Below are positions 34,516-45,222 of a stretch of DNA of 64,000 nucleotides, piece by piece (within the stretch, counting starts at the first letter, position 1; each line of letters opens with the position of its first letter). Under the pieces are notes generated by a model that had not been told where the DNA came from, ran no database searches, and worked only from the letters and a program-made list of their open reading frames with translations. A program made the position numbers and the translations under genes. This stretch comes from Immersiella caudata. Lineage: Eukaryota; Ascomycota; Sordariomycetes; Sordariales; Lasiosphaeriaceae. The stretch lies in contig JAULSU010000002.1 of the NCBI GenBank assembly GCA_030512335.1, forward strand, positions 806,001-870,000, given 5' to 3'.

Positions 34516-35739
34516 TTAGAAATTCTGCGAGATACCGGCGCTCTGTTGTGGGTAATGCGCTGGGTTTTCGATCCTCGTATTTCGTCTTGCCGTCACGTCG
34601 CGAATCACTGGTGTCCCGGCCATCTCTGCTGCCCCTTGTCGGGGGGGAGCGTCGGAGTACGGGTTGCCATTGCCATATTGGTCGTAGGCCGTATTTCCAC
34701 CGTACCCAGCGCCAACAGGCAAGTCATCGGACCTGTCAGACCTGGCGCCAGTGCTGTATTGCGACGATGCGTTGGACGGGCCGCGGTGCACATTGACCTG
34801 GTTGTTGGCGACGGAAGGGCCCATTGCGCCAAGCACTTCTCCATCCGGCGTAGGGGAGCCACGGTCGTTCATCAGAGGCTCCCCAGACCGCGAGTCGGAA
34901 ACACCTCCCCGGGTAGGTGAAGTGGCATCTGAGTAGGCGCCGCCGCCACCTGACATGGTGGTCGAAGCCTTCCTCCCCGTTGAGCCTGCTAGAGTGGTAG
35001 AACCCCACCCGCGGTAGCCTGACGAGCCGTCCTCCTTCATCTCATACTGACCAGCACCAGCACCGGCACCAGCAAGCGCTGGGATGGTTGGGTCGGCATT
35101 AGGGTTGTACCCATACTCCTCAACCTCCTTCCGTCTCTGTTCCTCAGCATCCTTCCTTTGCTTCCTCTTGCGCCAGAAGAAAATTCCGGCGAGAACGAGG
35201 AGGGCAACCGCAGCAATTGGCACGACGACGGCCACGGCGATCTTCCCGCTGTTATTCAGGCCGCCGCTAGAGCTGTCACTAGGGTTGATGGCAGCGCCCG
35301 AGGTACTCGAGGCTGGTGGCGGGCCGCCTGAACCGGTTCCATTTGGTGGCGGCGCGGTCACGGTCTCGATTCTAGTAACAGTGGAGCCCGCTGGGTCGGT
35401 TGTGGTAATAGTAGTGCGCGAGGACTGCGTAGTAGGGGTAGATGTCGTCGAAGGGGTTGAAGTCGTCGATGGTGTTGTTTCTGTGGGTGTGCTCGTAGTG
35501 GTAGGTGTTGTCGTTGTCGTTGTGTCTGGCGGAGGAGGAGGCGACGGAGTTGGTGTCGGGGTCGGGGTTGTAGAGGTTTCTGTGGGAATGGCTGTAGTGG
35601 GTGAGTTAGTGGATGTTCTGGTACCAGGACCCGTCGGTGCTGTAGACGGTTCCCCCGTTGCAATCGTACTTGTGCTATTAGAAGCCATGGCGAAGGTTTG
35701 ACGCTTCAGCCGCGGATATTCCCTGTAGGGTCGTGACAT
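34516..35739 (-). CDS. Mucin-like single-pass membrane protein (Mid2/WSC-like architecture)
   Basis: A single exon of 407 residues from the ATG at 35739. An alternative ATG at 35688 gives MASNSTST. Residues about 20-150 are Ser/Thr/Pro-rich with TPTPTP and TTTTTT runs, expected to be heavily O-mannosylated. A membrane span follows at about 167-188 (IAVAVVVPIAAVALLVLAGI), then a strong stop-transfer cluster (WRKRKQRK). The 215-residue tail is Gly/Ser-rich with several Tyr. This is the layout of fungal cell-wall stress sensors of the Mid2 class, which signal through Rho1 to the cell-integrity MAP-kinase pathway. That function is inferred from architecture only. Neither start gives an obvious signal peptide (MSRPYREYPRLKRQTF is basic and polar), so the span may act as a reverse signal anchor. 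No WSC cysteine domain is present. Confidence 0.8.
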   Translation of the reverse strand: MSRPYREYPRLKRQTFAMASNSTSTIATGEPSTAPTGPGTRTSTNSPTTAIPTETSTTPTPTPTPSPPPPPDTTTTTTPTTTSTPTETTPSTTSTPSTTSTPTTQSSRTTITTTDPAGSTVTRIETVTAPPPNGTGSGGPPPASSTSGAAINPSDSSSGGLNNSGKIAVAVVVPIAAVALLVLAGIFFWRKRKQRKDAEEQRRKEVEEYGYNPNADPTIPALAGAGAGAGQYEMKEDGSSGYRGWGSTTLAGSTGRKASTTMSGGGGAYSDATSPTRGGVSDSRSGEPLMNDRGSPTPDGEVLGAMGPSVANNQVNVHRGPSNASSQYSTGARSDRSDDLPVGAGYGGNTAYDQYGNGNPYSDAPPRQGAAEMAGTPVIRDVTARRNTRIENPAHYPQQSAGISQNF

Positions 35740-38700
35740 ATTAGCATTGATGCGCGCAAACAATGCATGGTGAGAGTGTTGCACGACATAGTAGAGAACA
35801 AGATGGCAACAGTCACAGCCGCCGATTAAAGAACAATTGTGAGGGAGTACGGAGACGCAACGGTGGGCCCCCGGGTGTCGCGAGCAAAAGCCTGCTACAA
35901 CGCCGGTTTGTTTGCAAACTAGCCGAGACCGTGCTTCAACGGATATCTGCGTATCGAACGGCAAACAATCAATCAGGCTACTAACCTTAGGCTCAGAAAA
36001 TGTTACCAGACGGCGGGCACGACGGCCGACAGGCGTGCAGTTGAGGTCGGCTGCCCAAGCGTTGCGACGGCCGCAGAGGAGCGTGTTTGAGAGCAGACTC
36101 GCGACACCAAATGAATGGCTGGGTTCGAATTTGCCTGTAGGTCGACCAGTCGCGTGGCGGTTACCCGGCGTCAGGGGCGCTCGGTAGTTGGAAAACCAAA
36201 ATTAATCGAGTCCGCCGTTCAAAGAATAGCTTCGATAGCCCAAGAATCAAAGGAACGACAAGTGTGCGAAAGTCGAATGGAAAAGTGAGGGAACGGCAAC
36301 GGCGAAGTTGTTGCGTAAAAGGGAGGGATCTCGGGAAGCACAGGTGGGAAAACTGGGGAGGACGTTGCAGGGGGTTGCTTCGCGAGAAATTGAATTGGTT
36401 GTTTTTTCGCGGCTCGCCAAGCGCAGCCCCTCGTGAATGAATCCCAGTGGGATTAGCGCGAGCACTGCCCGACACAGGGTCGCCGTGTAGTTGGGTGCAG
36501 CGAACCAATTTCGGCGATGGACACCGTGGGCTGACGCTCCTCCGCCTTCGTATCCACCACCACACCTTCTCGATTCTGTCGCTGATCCGGTTCAGCTCTC
36601 CGCTCGCGTTCCAGCCGTTCTCTAAGTCGTGATGCTGGCTGGCACGCCCCAGTTCGATCTCGAGGCCGACACTGGCGGTGGCTGCACCAATTCTCGGCCG
36701 ATATGCGCCGTCTATGCGTGGGTTCCTCCGGATGGCAGATTCGGGCAGGATGGAGATCGGTTGCGGCGATGATGCCTGGCTCTCCAAATTGCGTCCGTGC
36801 TTGCTTGACCTTGGGATGATATGAGCCGGTGGGGTTCGCCTGCGATGTTGCGATGCAGAGTCGACGGTCGAATTCAGCCGTTATTTCTCGCAGTTGGTTC
36901 AGAGTCGGTCAATCGCCAACCTCTTTTTGCGCGGACTCAGTCGGTGAAACGCCAACTCGCTGTCCGCTCTAAAATAACGTGAGTTTCGCGGGTTCGGGTT
37001 TTGTACGTCGCAGTAAGCAGCCCGATTTTGCGCTCAGTCAGATGCACGATGCGGTTCTCCGATGCGGTGCCGGTGGTTCCGTAGCTCAGAATCCCATACT
37101 TGGGACCCTGGGTTGGCCTCCGGATCTCGCTCAAGGGTTCGTTCGGTTGACTGTAGGAATGGTCGGTCAACGTTATGGGTGTCGTCCACCACGCTTCTCC
37201 CAAAGCGGGAGCGGTCGCTATAACGCCCAGATTTCGACGGGAGGGAAGGAGGTGGCTTGTTCCCTGGCAATGCTGTTTCGATGTTCGCTCCTGGCCTCAC
37301 AACGGCAGACGAATAGGAGGGCGGACGACGGCGCAAGCCTGTCTGACTTCGAGACACGCCACCCGCTGAGAAGGTGTTGGGCCGTCAGGTTGCAATGCTG
37401 TCCAGCGAGTGTGTCACGAAAACAGAGGGACTGGATGCCATGCGACTCACGCAGGCGCAGATCGTTGGTTTTAACCCTCACCAGCAATGCACGCAAGCAA
37501 GTCTGATCGTCAGGTCGCCTTCCCGGTTCTGACGTGCGTACGCCTCTCAGCACAGATGCAGGACGCTGCCTTGCTCGTGGAATGCCTATAAATCCGGGCA
37601 TGATTGGCTTGCTAGATCTTTCGCCGTTGGAAGCGCTCCCCACGGCAGATGTGGCAGAAGGACCGATGCGCTCGCCTCGTGCATTTCCTCGTACTACACA
37701 GTAAAGGTATCCCGGTCACCACGCTCACGGAGAAGCCTCTTGCATACCGCAACCCGTCCCCCGTCACACAACGGCCACGACTGACCAATCTCAGGCTCTC
37801 TACAGCAGACAACTCACACCACCCCGCAAAAAGATTAGACTGCGTCTGCACTCTTCGAAGCACTCTGCAGGCGATGGCCTGGCCGCGCACAAAGAAAATC
37901 ATATCGTTAACTGGAGCTCCTAGCACCCTTCCGGAGGCATGCCTCTATTCGGGAGTTACTCGGGTTCGGTGCTGATCGCGGCCCAACGTCACCTTGTGAT
38001 ATCGCCCCCAGCTACTATTGCCGTCGACTAGATGGGCAGGAGGCCAGTCAAATTGATGTTGGTGACGTTGCTGAAAGCTACAGCGTCCCAACCACGGCCA
38101 ACCTCTCTACAAGTCCTCCGAAGAACAGGGTTGGAGCCCTCTATAACATGCCGATAATAAGGGTGCCTCAACGTCATCCTCTCTTCGCAATGGTTAAAAA
38201 CGTGGAAGGTGAAGAAAGCCGGGCAAGGGCGGGGGACCAGCCGACAAGGATCTGGGCCGACGATCGCTCCAAACCACAGGAAACCCGGCTTGGCAGTCTG
38301 TTCGCAGTTCCAGCGATGTTTCCCACTCAACAGCTTGCCTTCGAATGAACGCAACAACACATCTGATGGCCAGAAGAATGCAAAGATGAATATCGCGCTG
38401 AAAGAAAAAAAAACGCAAACCATTGCTGTGGCTGTGCCTGCATCAGCAGCTCCAAGAATCCGCCGAGAGACTTTCCCCTCACTCCACTGGACAGCGGAAT
38501 GTCCCCCGCGCAGCATGCACGCGATTGAGGATATAAAAATAACTCCAGAGGCATCCCGACGCCACCAGTGTTTTGTGGCTTTTAGTTAGCGTTTCTTGGA
38601 GGCCAACGACACGCCCCGACCCTCTGACTCGACGAGATGCATCACCAGACGGTTGCAGAATGCGATTCATCAACCAATGGTGTTTCGATTGAGGCAGCTC

Positions 38701-40456
38701 ATGTTCGGAGCTGAAAAGGCTCAGACGGGAGGCGGACTGCAAGAGACCCGGAAATGTCAGGAACTTTGCCTGCGCACGCCGGTCTTGACTCCTGCGGTTG
38801 CTGTCCGGGTCCGTACCGTGCTGCAAGTGTGTGTGGAGAGATCTGCAAGGTCTCAACTTCGGTCAGCCCGGATATCTACTCCCACATATTCCAGAGGATC
38901 ACTCCGTACAGATCAACTTTGAACTAGACATCAAGGCGATACCACGTTGCGGAGTCAGCACTCGGCCATGAGGACAAAAGGGCCGGATACGATCCGACTT
39001 TGCGTTGCATACCGACTTAATATGGTCATTCCTAGAGCATTGAGTTCCTACCCCCACAGTCAAGATGCGCCTTCGTTGACCACCATTAGCCACATCTCAT
39101 GATAGCCTCACAGGCAACGCTCAAGTGGCTTTCCCAACCGTCAACACCATCAACAATCCATCGCGTCAGTGGTTTAGTGGTAAAATCCATCGTTGCCATC
39201 GATGGGCCCCGCGTTCGATTCGCGGCTGGCGCATGAAAGCCTACTTTCAACAGTGACTTCTCTCTTTGGGCCTGTGGCATTGTGGGCTCTGTGGATCGTA
39301 TCAGTAGTACGGGGAATTGTCAACGTCTAACTCCAGACCATCCACGGAAACGGACTGGTCTCCCATCTTTTTGCATCAAGAGTACCTGCGTAAGGTAGCA
39401 CAACAGTTCCACCTAGCAAGCAGTACTCGCTCTCATAACCCTCAGTGTGAATTTAGGTCCTGTCCAGGGGACGCTACTACACAGTAACCAGCCGCAAAGC
39501 TAGGTATCGTAGCTTATCAGCGACGTACAACCCCGTGGAACTCTCCAAGTTCCGCAGGTCTAGACTCTCTTCTTATTCCCGCACTCCACGCATTCAGCCA
39601 GCCGACCTGGCGCAACGTCATGTGTCTCGCTACATCAGATCGCTGTGCTGTGTTGCCCACCCCACAGATGGAAGCAATCAAGTGCACGTTGAAGGATCAC
39701 ACAACCGGCCTCCTCTGATGAAAAGCCAAGATTTTGTAGAACGAGCCCACGGCAAGAAAACCCTTCAGGTTACAGTGCCAACCTCAGCCTCAGCGACTCT
39801 GAGTGCTACATCACCTCCGTAATCACATCTCACAACCGAGCTCAAGGCAGACAAACATAAGAAGACAACATCCCTATATTTGCAAGGCACCACGGCCCAC
39901 ATATCTACCCCAAAAGCGCCCCAGCACCGTAATTCCCATCCCATCTATAATGTGAATCTGTGTTGTGAATGCACCAACAATATCATGCCTCCTCTCGGCG
40001 GCCATGCGCTTGTGCCAAGCTAGAGTCTAACGGTTTCCCTTCCTATCCCTTTCCTTCATACATGAGTGATGGCGGTGGTGGCGATGGATCTTTGCGTGAT
40101 ATCGACAAAAAACAAGACATTACCAATATACCCTCACCGACCGACCGAGATGGCGGTCGGCTCCCAAGGAACATCGAGCTCAAGAACACTAAACGCTGAT
40201 CAGAAGAAAAACGCAGCATGCCTTGCAAGATTTCCTGCCCCAGCTAATATATGCAATGGCTCCAGTCCTTGTCCGGGACGAATGCGAGCAGGGCATGCCA
40301 AAGATTCCAACATCGGACCCAAATCCTAAAATTGGGCCTCGTAAAGCTGCGGAACGGGCCGAGGGACTATGTACAGAGTCACAACCTGGTTGTGGTGTCC
40401 CTCAGTCGTAAACTAACCGGCTTATGGTGTTGCTTGAAGATTCGCTGCGATGTCTC
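35740..40456. other. 4.7-kb region containing only tRNA-Gly
   Basis: The first kilobase is the promoter and leader of the mucin-like gene. The end is the 3' flank of the next minus-strand gene. Frames such as 36161-36787 (208 codons, minus) and 36979-37506 (plus) overlap each other and show no family features. Apart from the tRNA I see nothing coding. Confidence 0.55.
39163..39233 (+). tRNA. tRNA-Gly (anticodon GCC)
   Basis: 71 nt fold into a full cloverleaf. The acceptor is GCGTCAG/CTGGCGC with discriminator A. The D-arm has AGTGGT. The anticodon stem CATCG/CGATG encloses loop TTGCCAT (anticodon GCC). The T-arm is CCGCG-TTCGATT-CGCGG. There is no intron. CCA is not encoded, as usual for nuclear genes. 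Confidence 0.95.
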
Positions 40457-42891
40457 CTAGTCACGCATGCCCCATTGGGGCTTGAGCTTGTCTTGCATAG
40501 CGACTTGCGTGAAAATGGTGTCGCCTGGCAACCGGCTGACACGTCCGGCACCGTTGCGGATGGCGCCGAGCTGGACTGCGGAGATACCGCTGCGGTTGCT
40601 GCGGATCGAGCCAGCGTCGCTTCGGTTGTCAGAGTCAACAAATTTGCGAGGAGGCGCAAAGTCGAGGCCTGTGAAGGTGCTCGATTTGCGGAGGGTGTGC
40701 CTGACGAATAGGTTAGTTACGGTATACAGAAGCGCGGATTGATCTCGACCTACGGGCTAGGCAGAACAGGGAGATCCTCGAAGGGCGTCACCAAGGGAGA
40801 GTGGGCGGGAACCGCAGGCTTGTAGGCACGACGCTCTCCAAGAGGGCTCTGCGAGCGACCGCGAGCACGGCTCTGGAAGCTCTCTGGCGGCGCGAAATCC
40901 ATAGAGTTGAAGAGAGCAAACGAGTCGTCCTTCAGCTTGGAAGGCGTGGGGAGTGTATGGAGATCCGTCGGGGGAGGGAGAGGCTTCTTGGGGCCGCCTC
41001 CGTACCGACTCCCTGACATCGCCGAGTCGGCTCTGCGACGTCCGTAGGCAGATGACATTGAAGAACCTGGCCGCGAGCCTGGACCCCTCTGGTTAGAGAC
41101 GGAAGATCCAGGTCGGGGAGGTCCACGTGGGCCTGGCATTCTGTGACCGCCCATAGAACCGTGCATCTGGCGGGGAGGTCCACGGGGACCCGGGAAACGC
41201 TGGCCAGAAGGCGGCGGAGTCATCGCTCTCCTAGAGACGGGTTGAGCATAAGGCATAACGAACGAGTTCGACGCAGGGTCGAAGTAGGGCGCATCCTGGG
41301 CGTAGCCCTCGCTGTAGTCCTCATAGTACTGGTTGTTGCCCTGCTGGTAACCATTTTGGTGTTGGGCCGGCATGGGGGGCACTGGCGGCGCGTTGGACGG
41401 GTTTATATCTTCGAAGTACTCTTTATAGAACGATCGAATGCGGTTTGCCCGGTACTCGGGATCCTCTGTCTCCATGATCTCATCTGGCGGAAGAGGGCGG
41501 AAGCCGACAGAAAGGCGGCGGCTGTCTCTCGATGGCACACCCAAGCCTTGCTGCTGGTTATAGAGGTGTGACTGCCTCTGCATGTTCCGGCCCCGTTCCT
41601 CCTCCACGGGCTGTAGCTGTTGAGGCTCCCGCGGCATCTCTACTTCCTTTCCGTAGCCGTAGTCGTAGAAGCTAGTAGGCTCTTCAATGATCGGGCCGGT
41701 CGGCATGGCGATAGGACCCAGCTGGGGGGCCGCGGTCGCGCCAGGGCCCTTGGCCGATTCGACGGATGAGCGCACCGATGGCTGCATTGTCGTGTCCAGC
41801 TGGTCAACCAGACCCAAACCAGCGGCTGTCTGGCGCGAGGAAATGGTGGACTCCTCGCTCAGATGCTTCTTCTCATCAAAGGGATTCTCGTATCCCATGT
41901 CCACTCCTGAATCCGCCGGGCTTGGCTGGCCAGGTGAGAGTGCTGGCTTTCGCGCTACCTTTTGTGCAGCAGCAGGGGGCTCTTGGATCGCGGTTCCGAT
42001 TGAGAAAGCAGACTCTTCGGGATACGGGGCCATTGCCTGGGTTGTGTCCTTTGCTGGGGGAAGCGGGAGCGGCTCTTCGCTGATCATGGCATCGGGTTTC
42101 GCATGCACCGGCTCGGGAGACGAGAGGTTCGACTTCGGAAGTGAGTTCTGACGTGGAGGAAAGCTGGGCGAGAGAGGCGAGTTGAGAGGCCGCTGGTAAG
42201 AACCTCTGTTTGAACGAGCGTACGGAGGCGAGCCCGTGTTTGGCCCCATGGGCATAGACCGAACTGACCCAGCATCACTAGCAGCATAGGCAGCAATTGG
42301 TTTGTACGGATCAGCGTCCCCTCCGATCGTCCGGGCCAGCGAATTGAGCGATTCTCGAGAGTTGTGCATGGTAGGCGGAAGAAGGTACGGGCTCGAGAGG
42401 TTCATGTCCATGGACATCTGCTGGCGTTGGAGGCGTGATTTGTCGTCCTTCTCTCTCCCCAAAAAGCTCTTTCTCTTTGATTTGCCTCCAGTGGCAGCAG
42501 GATCCAATCCAAAGTCGAGTGATTTGTGCGGGTCGGCCGCATCCTCCATCCTCTGCTTCTTCACGCCCCGCCTGTGAAGGTATATCAAAGCACCGAATGC
42601 TGCGACCAAAGGGATGCTGTAGATCGTGAGCCAGTGCCCCAATTGAAGCTTATTTACTCCCGAGACTTACCACACGCCCAATGCTATTGCGACGGTCATC
42701 GACTGTCCGCCCACGGGCTTTTCGCACAGGTTTGCCGAGGCACATGATGATTCCGCGGCCCGCCCCATAATCCGGGACGGTACGTTGAGCGCCCAGGTCA
42801 AACTGCCCATGTCGACATTTCTTCTTAGAGACCCTCCAGGAACCCGGGGACCCAAGGCCATGGCAGGCCCGTCATAAACGAAGTCGCCCAT
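40457..42891 (-). CDS. Large single-pass membrane protein, possible polarity factor
   Basis: Three exons (42671-42891, 40754-42616, 40457-40700) give 775 residues. A short N-terminal part (MGDFVYDGPAMALGPRVPGG) precedes one membrane span near residues 63-90, formed across the first intron (TVAIALGVCIPLVAAFGALI). A positive cluster follows (HRRGVKKQR), so the N-terminus is probably outside. The cytoplasmic tail of about 680 residues is disordered and Pro/Ser/Gly-rich. It has a conserved-looking helix, EYRANRIRSFYKEYFEDI, then PGPRGPP repeats, and ends DKLKPQWGMRD. Joining exon 3 gives a sensible end (LRKSSTFTGLDFAPPRKFVD). The layout and the RIRSFYKEYF element remind me of the yeast Tos2/Skg6 polarity anchors, but I cannot establish orthology. 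No enzymatic domain is visible. Confidence 0.85.
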
Positions 42892-45222
42892 GTCGAATAT
42901 CCCCTCTTATCCCCTCCCCTCCCTCGCGTGGGTCGGAGATCCGAACAACAGCCGGTAGGAAACAATGAGCTCGGGTTCGCGGTGATCTGCGGGCCGGTTG
43001 TCGTTGCGGGAACGGAAAAACGGGAGAATGCCGATCTAGTTAGATACCACCAAACAATGTTGTCATAACGGTCATGCGGTTGGAATAGTGGTCGAAGAAT
43101 GCTGCGCGGCTATGGCTGCTCTTGTTCCAGAAGGAGAGATGGTTCGACAAACACACGCAGAACAGCGGGCAGGTCGTCAAGGAATGGACTGGTCAGGCTG
43201 AGCCGGGAGCCTAGAACCGATTGTTTGGAGGGAAAAAAAGAGCGTCGTGACGGGAAGAAAATGAAGTCGTCTCGTCGGTCAAGGTGCTGCAAGAGCTCGT
43301 CGAGTAAAGAATGGCGCGCCTGCTGGCAGGCAAGGACGAAGAGGAAAGACGGCAAAAGGAGCGAGAGATCACACGTCGGTCGACGGTGAGGTTGGTGGCC
43401 GTCTGAACCTCGAACTGGAGAAGCTGGAGGACAGGGTAGGGGAAAAGGAGCGTGAGGCAGGTGCGAGAACGAGCGATTAGGATTACTGAATACTTTTGTC
43501 CAAGTGGAAACCGAAGCACAAAGCCATCGTCGGAGCTCGGCGGAGCTCTCTCCCTTCCTCCCTTCAGGGCCTGGAGACGACAGCAGCGGGCCCCCCGACC
43601 AGTTTCCAGCGTTCCGCTGGTCCCCAAATCTCCGCAACGAGGATGGGATTGCAAGCCCCGTTCGCGAGAGGCTGGCTCTGTTGCTCTCGCGAGATTCTGC
43701 CCCAGCAGTGGACGAATAGAAATTGCTAATTTTACCGCGCAGGGATCCATGTCGATTCGCGCGCCCTGAATGGCCAGCCGCCCTGAAATGACCCAGTCTT
43801 TTTGCTGCAGGCTATCTGTGGCTTCAACAGCCGAGAAGCTTTTGCAGGGCCTCCACTTCAAGCGCCCTCCGTCTCATTTTAGCCAGTCACAGGCCGCAAA
43901 GACAGCCAGGGAAACGTCGATTCCACCGTTGCGCAACACCAGGATCTGCTTTTATGCAAGGCACAGAATCCCGTTGACGCTAACCAACGAGCCAAGTCCC
44001 TTCGAGAACTGAACGTCCAAGGCACGACCATGTATCTTTTCCGACCAAACCCACCTGGGCGGTACTTTGGCGAGATGAGTCTCAGGGGGTTCCTCCACAG
44101 CGCCGCGTAGCCCATGGTCTAGAATCTCCCGCAGTTCAATTGCCAAATGTCTTCAGCTGTGGTGTTCATGCAGGCCACGATGCGTTCACCCACGACTATG
44201 AAAGTTCGGATGGAGGGAAACGAGATCCAGATCGATAAGAAAAAATCAAGCATCTGCTGACCACGGCGCAGTTCACAGCGCAGTTGGGGAGAAACGCGCT
44301 CCTTCAAATGAATACGCGCCGCTGAGGTGACGATAAGCCTTGCTACCTGGAAAGATCAGCAAATAATTGTTCCCATAAGGGCCGAACAGGCCGTTCTTGC
44401 AGCCGAACCGTGCAGCAGACAGGCAGCCAACCTTGGGCCTGCAACGTTATCGCGAACCACAAACCTCTGGGCACAGCACGCATGCCCCTTATTTACACGT
44501 CAACAGCGACCAGGACCCCAACCTCACTGCAAATTCAGGACCTCGCGCCTGTCTGAGCACAACCGACCGCAACAAGGCGTGCTCGACCTCAACCATCGTT
44601 AACAGCCTCTGGTCAACTCCGTACCCTCCTAAACTCACAACACAACACCCTCCTTCCCGTACCCGTCTATCTACAGTAACCGAACAAGGCGCTGCCGTCC
44701 TCTCGCATGCTCACAGGCGTCACACAGCGCGCAAACCCGCCCCGCGAGATTACCCGTAATCAATACTGTACCGCTGGAAATAACTCCTCCCACAGGTGCT
44801 GATGTTCTGGATGTGGCGCTGGCGCTGAGTATAGATAATCTACAGAAGAGATCCGAGCTGCAGTCATCCATCCTTCATCCGTCCACGATCCAGGAGGCTG
44901 TTCGATCTTCACATCGAACCCCCATGCCAAGTGGTTACACCCATTGGGGGGTGTTGCCTACCTGGGATGAGCCCGATGAGTTCTTGGTTGGGCACATGCC
45001 ATTCAATCCGTGCTGGTGTTTCTCGGGTTTCGAAGTCGAAGTCAGTCTGCCCAGATTTCATGATGACCAAGCATAGGATTGCCCACGTCTTTTCTTTAAC
45101 TTCGAGTCCATGTTCGCCATCACCCCATGTTCGCCATTACCAAGAAGCAATAGTCTACTTTTGCAACCATCTGCGTTGTAACCGCAACCAAATCCAACAC
45201 ATCCGTCCCCATCACGGGAAGA
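42892..45222. other. 2.3-kb intergenic region with one doubtful coding stretch
   Basis: The first kilobase is the promoter and leader of the membrane-protein gene. Overlapping Ser/Arg-rich frames near 43100-43900 look random. A possible coding stretch at 44760-45076 is listed separately. Confidence 0.55.
44760..45076 (+). other. Possible exon or gene remnant, unknown
   Basis: One plus-strand frame here reads like protein. It has a hydrophobic/charged helix (ADVLDVALALSIDNLQKRSE) and then SGYTHWGVLPTWDEPDEFLV, ending at a stop at 45076. There is no ATG near its beginning, so it would need an upstream exon or is a relic. It is convergent with the DHX35-type gene. I recognise no family. Confidence 0.2.

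Noticed and set aside
36161..36787. 208-codon minus-strand frame upstream of the mucin-like gene
   Set aside because: No conserved motifs, and other frames overlap it. It fits the promoter or leader.
37075..37140. tRNA-like CCGTAGCTCAG
   Set aside because: No cloverleaf can be completed. The downstream T-loop is missing.
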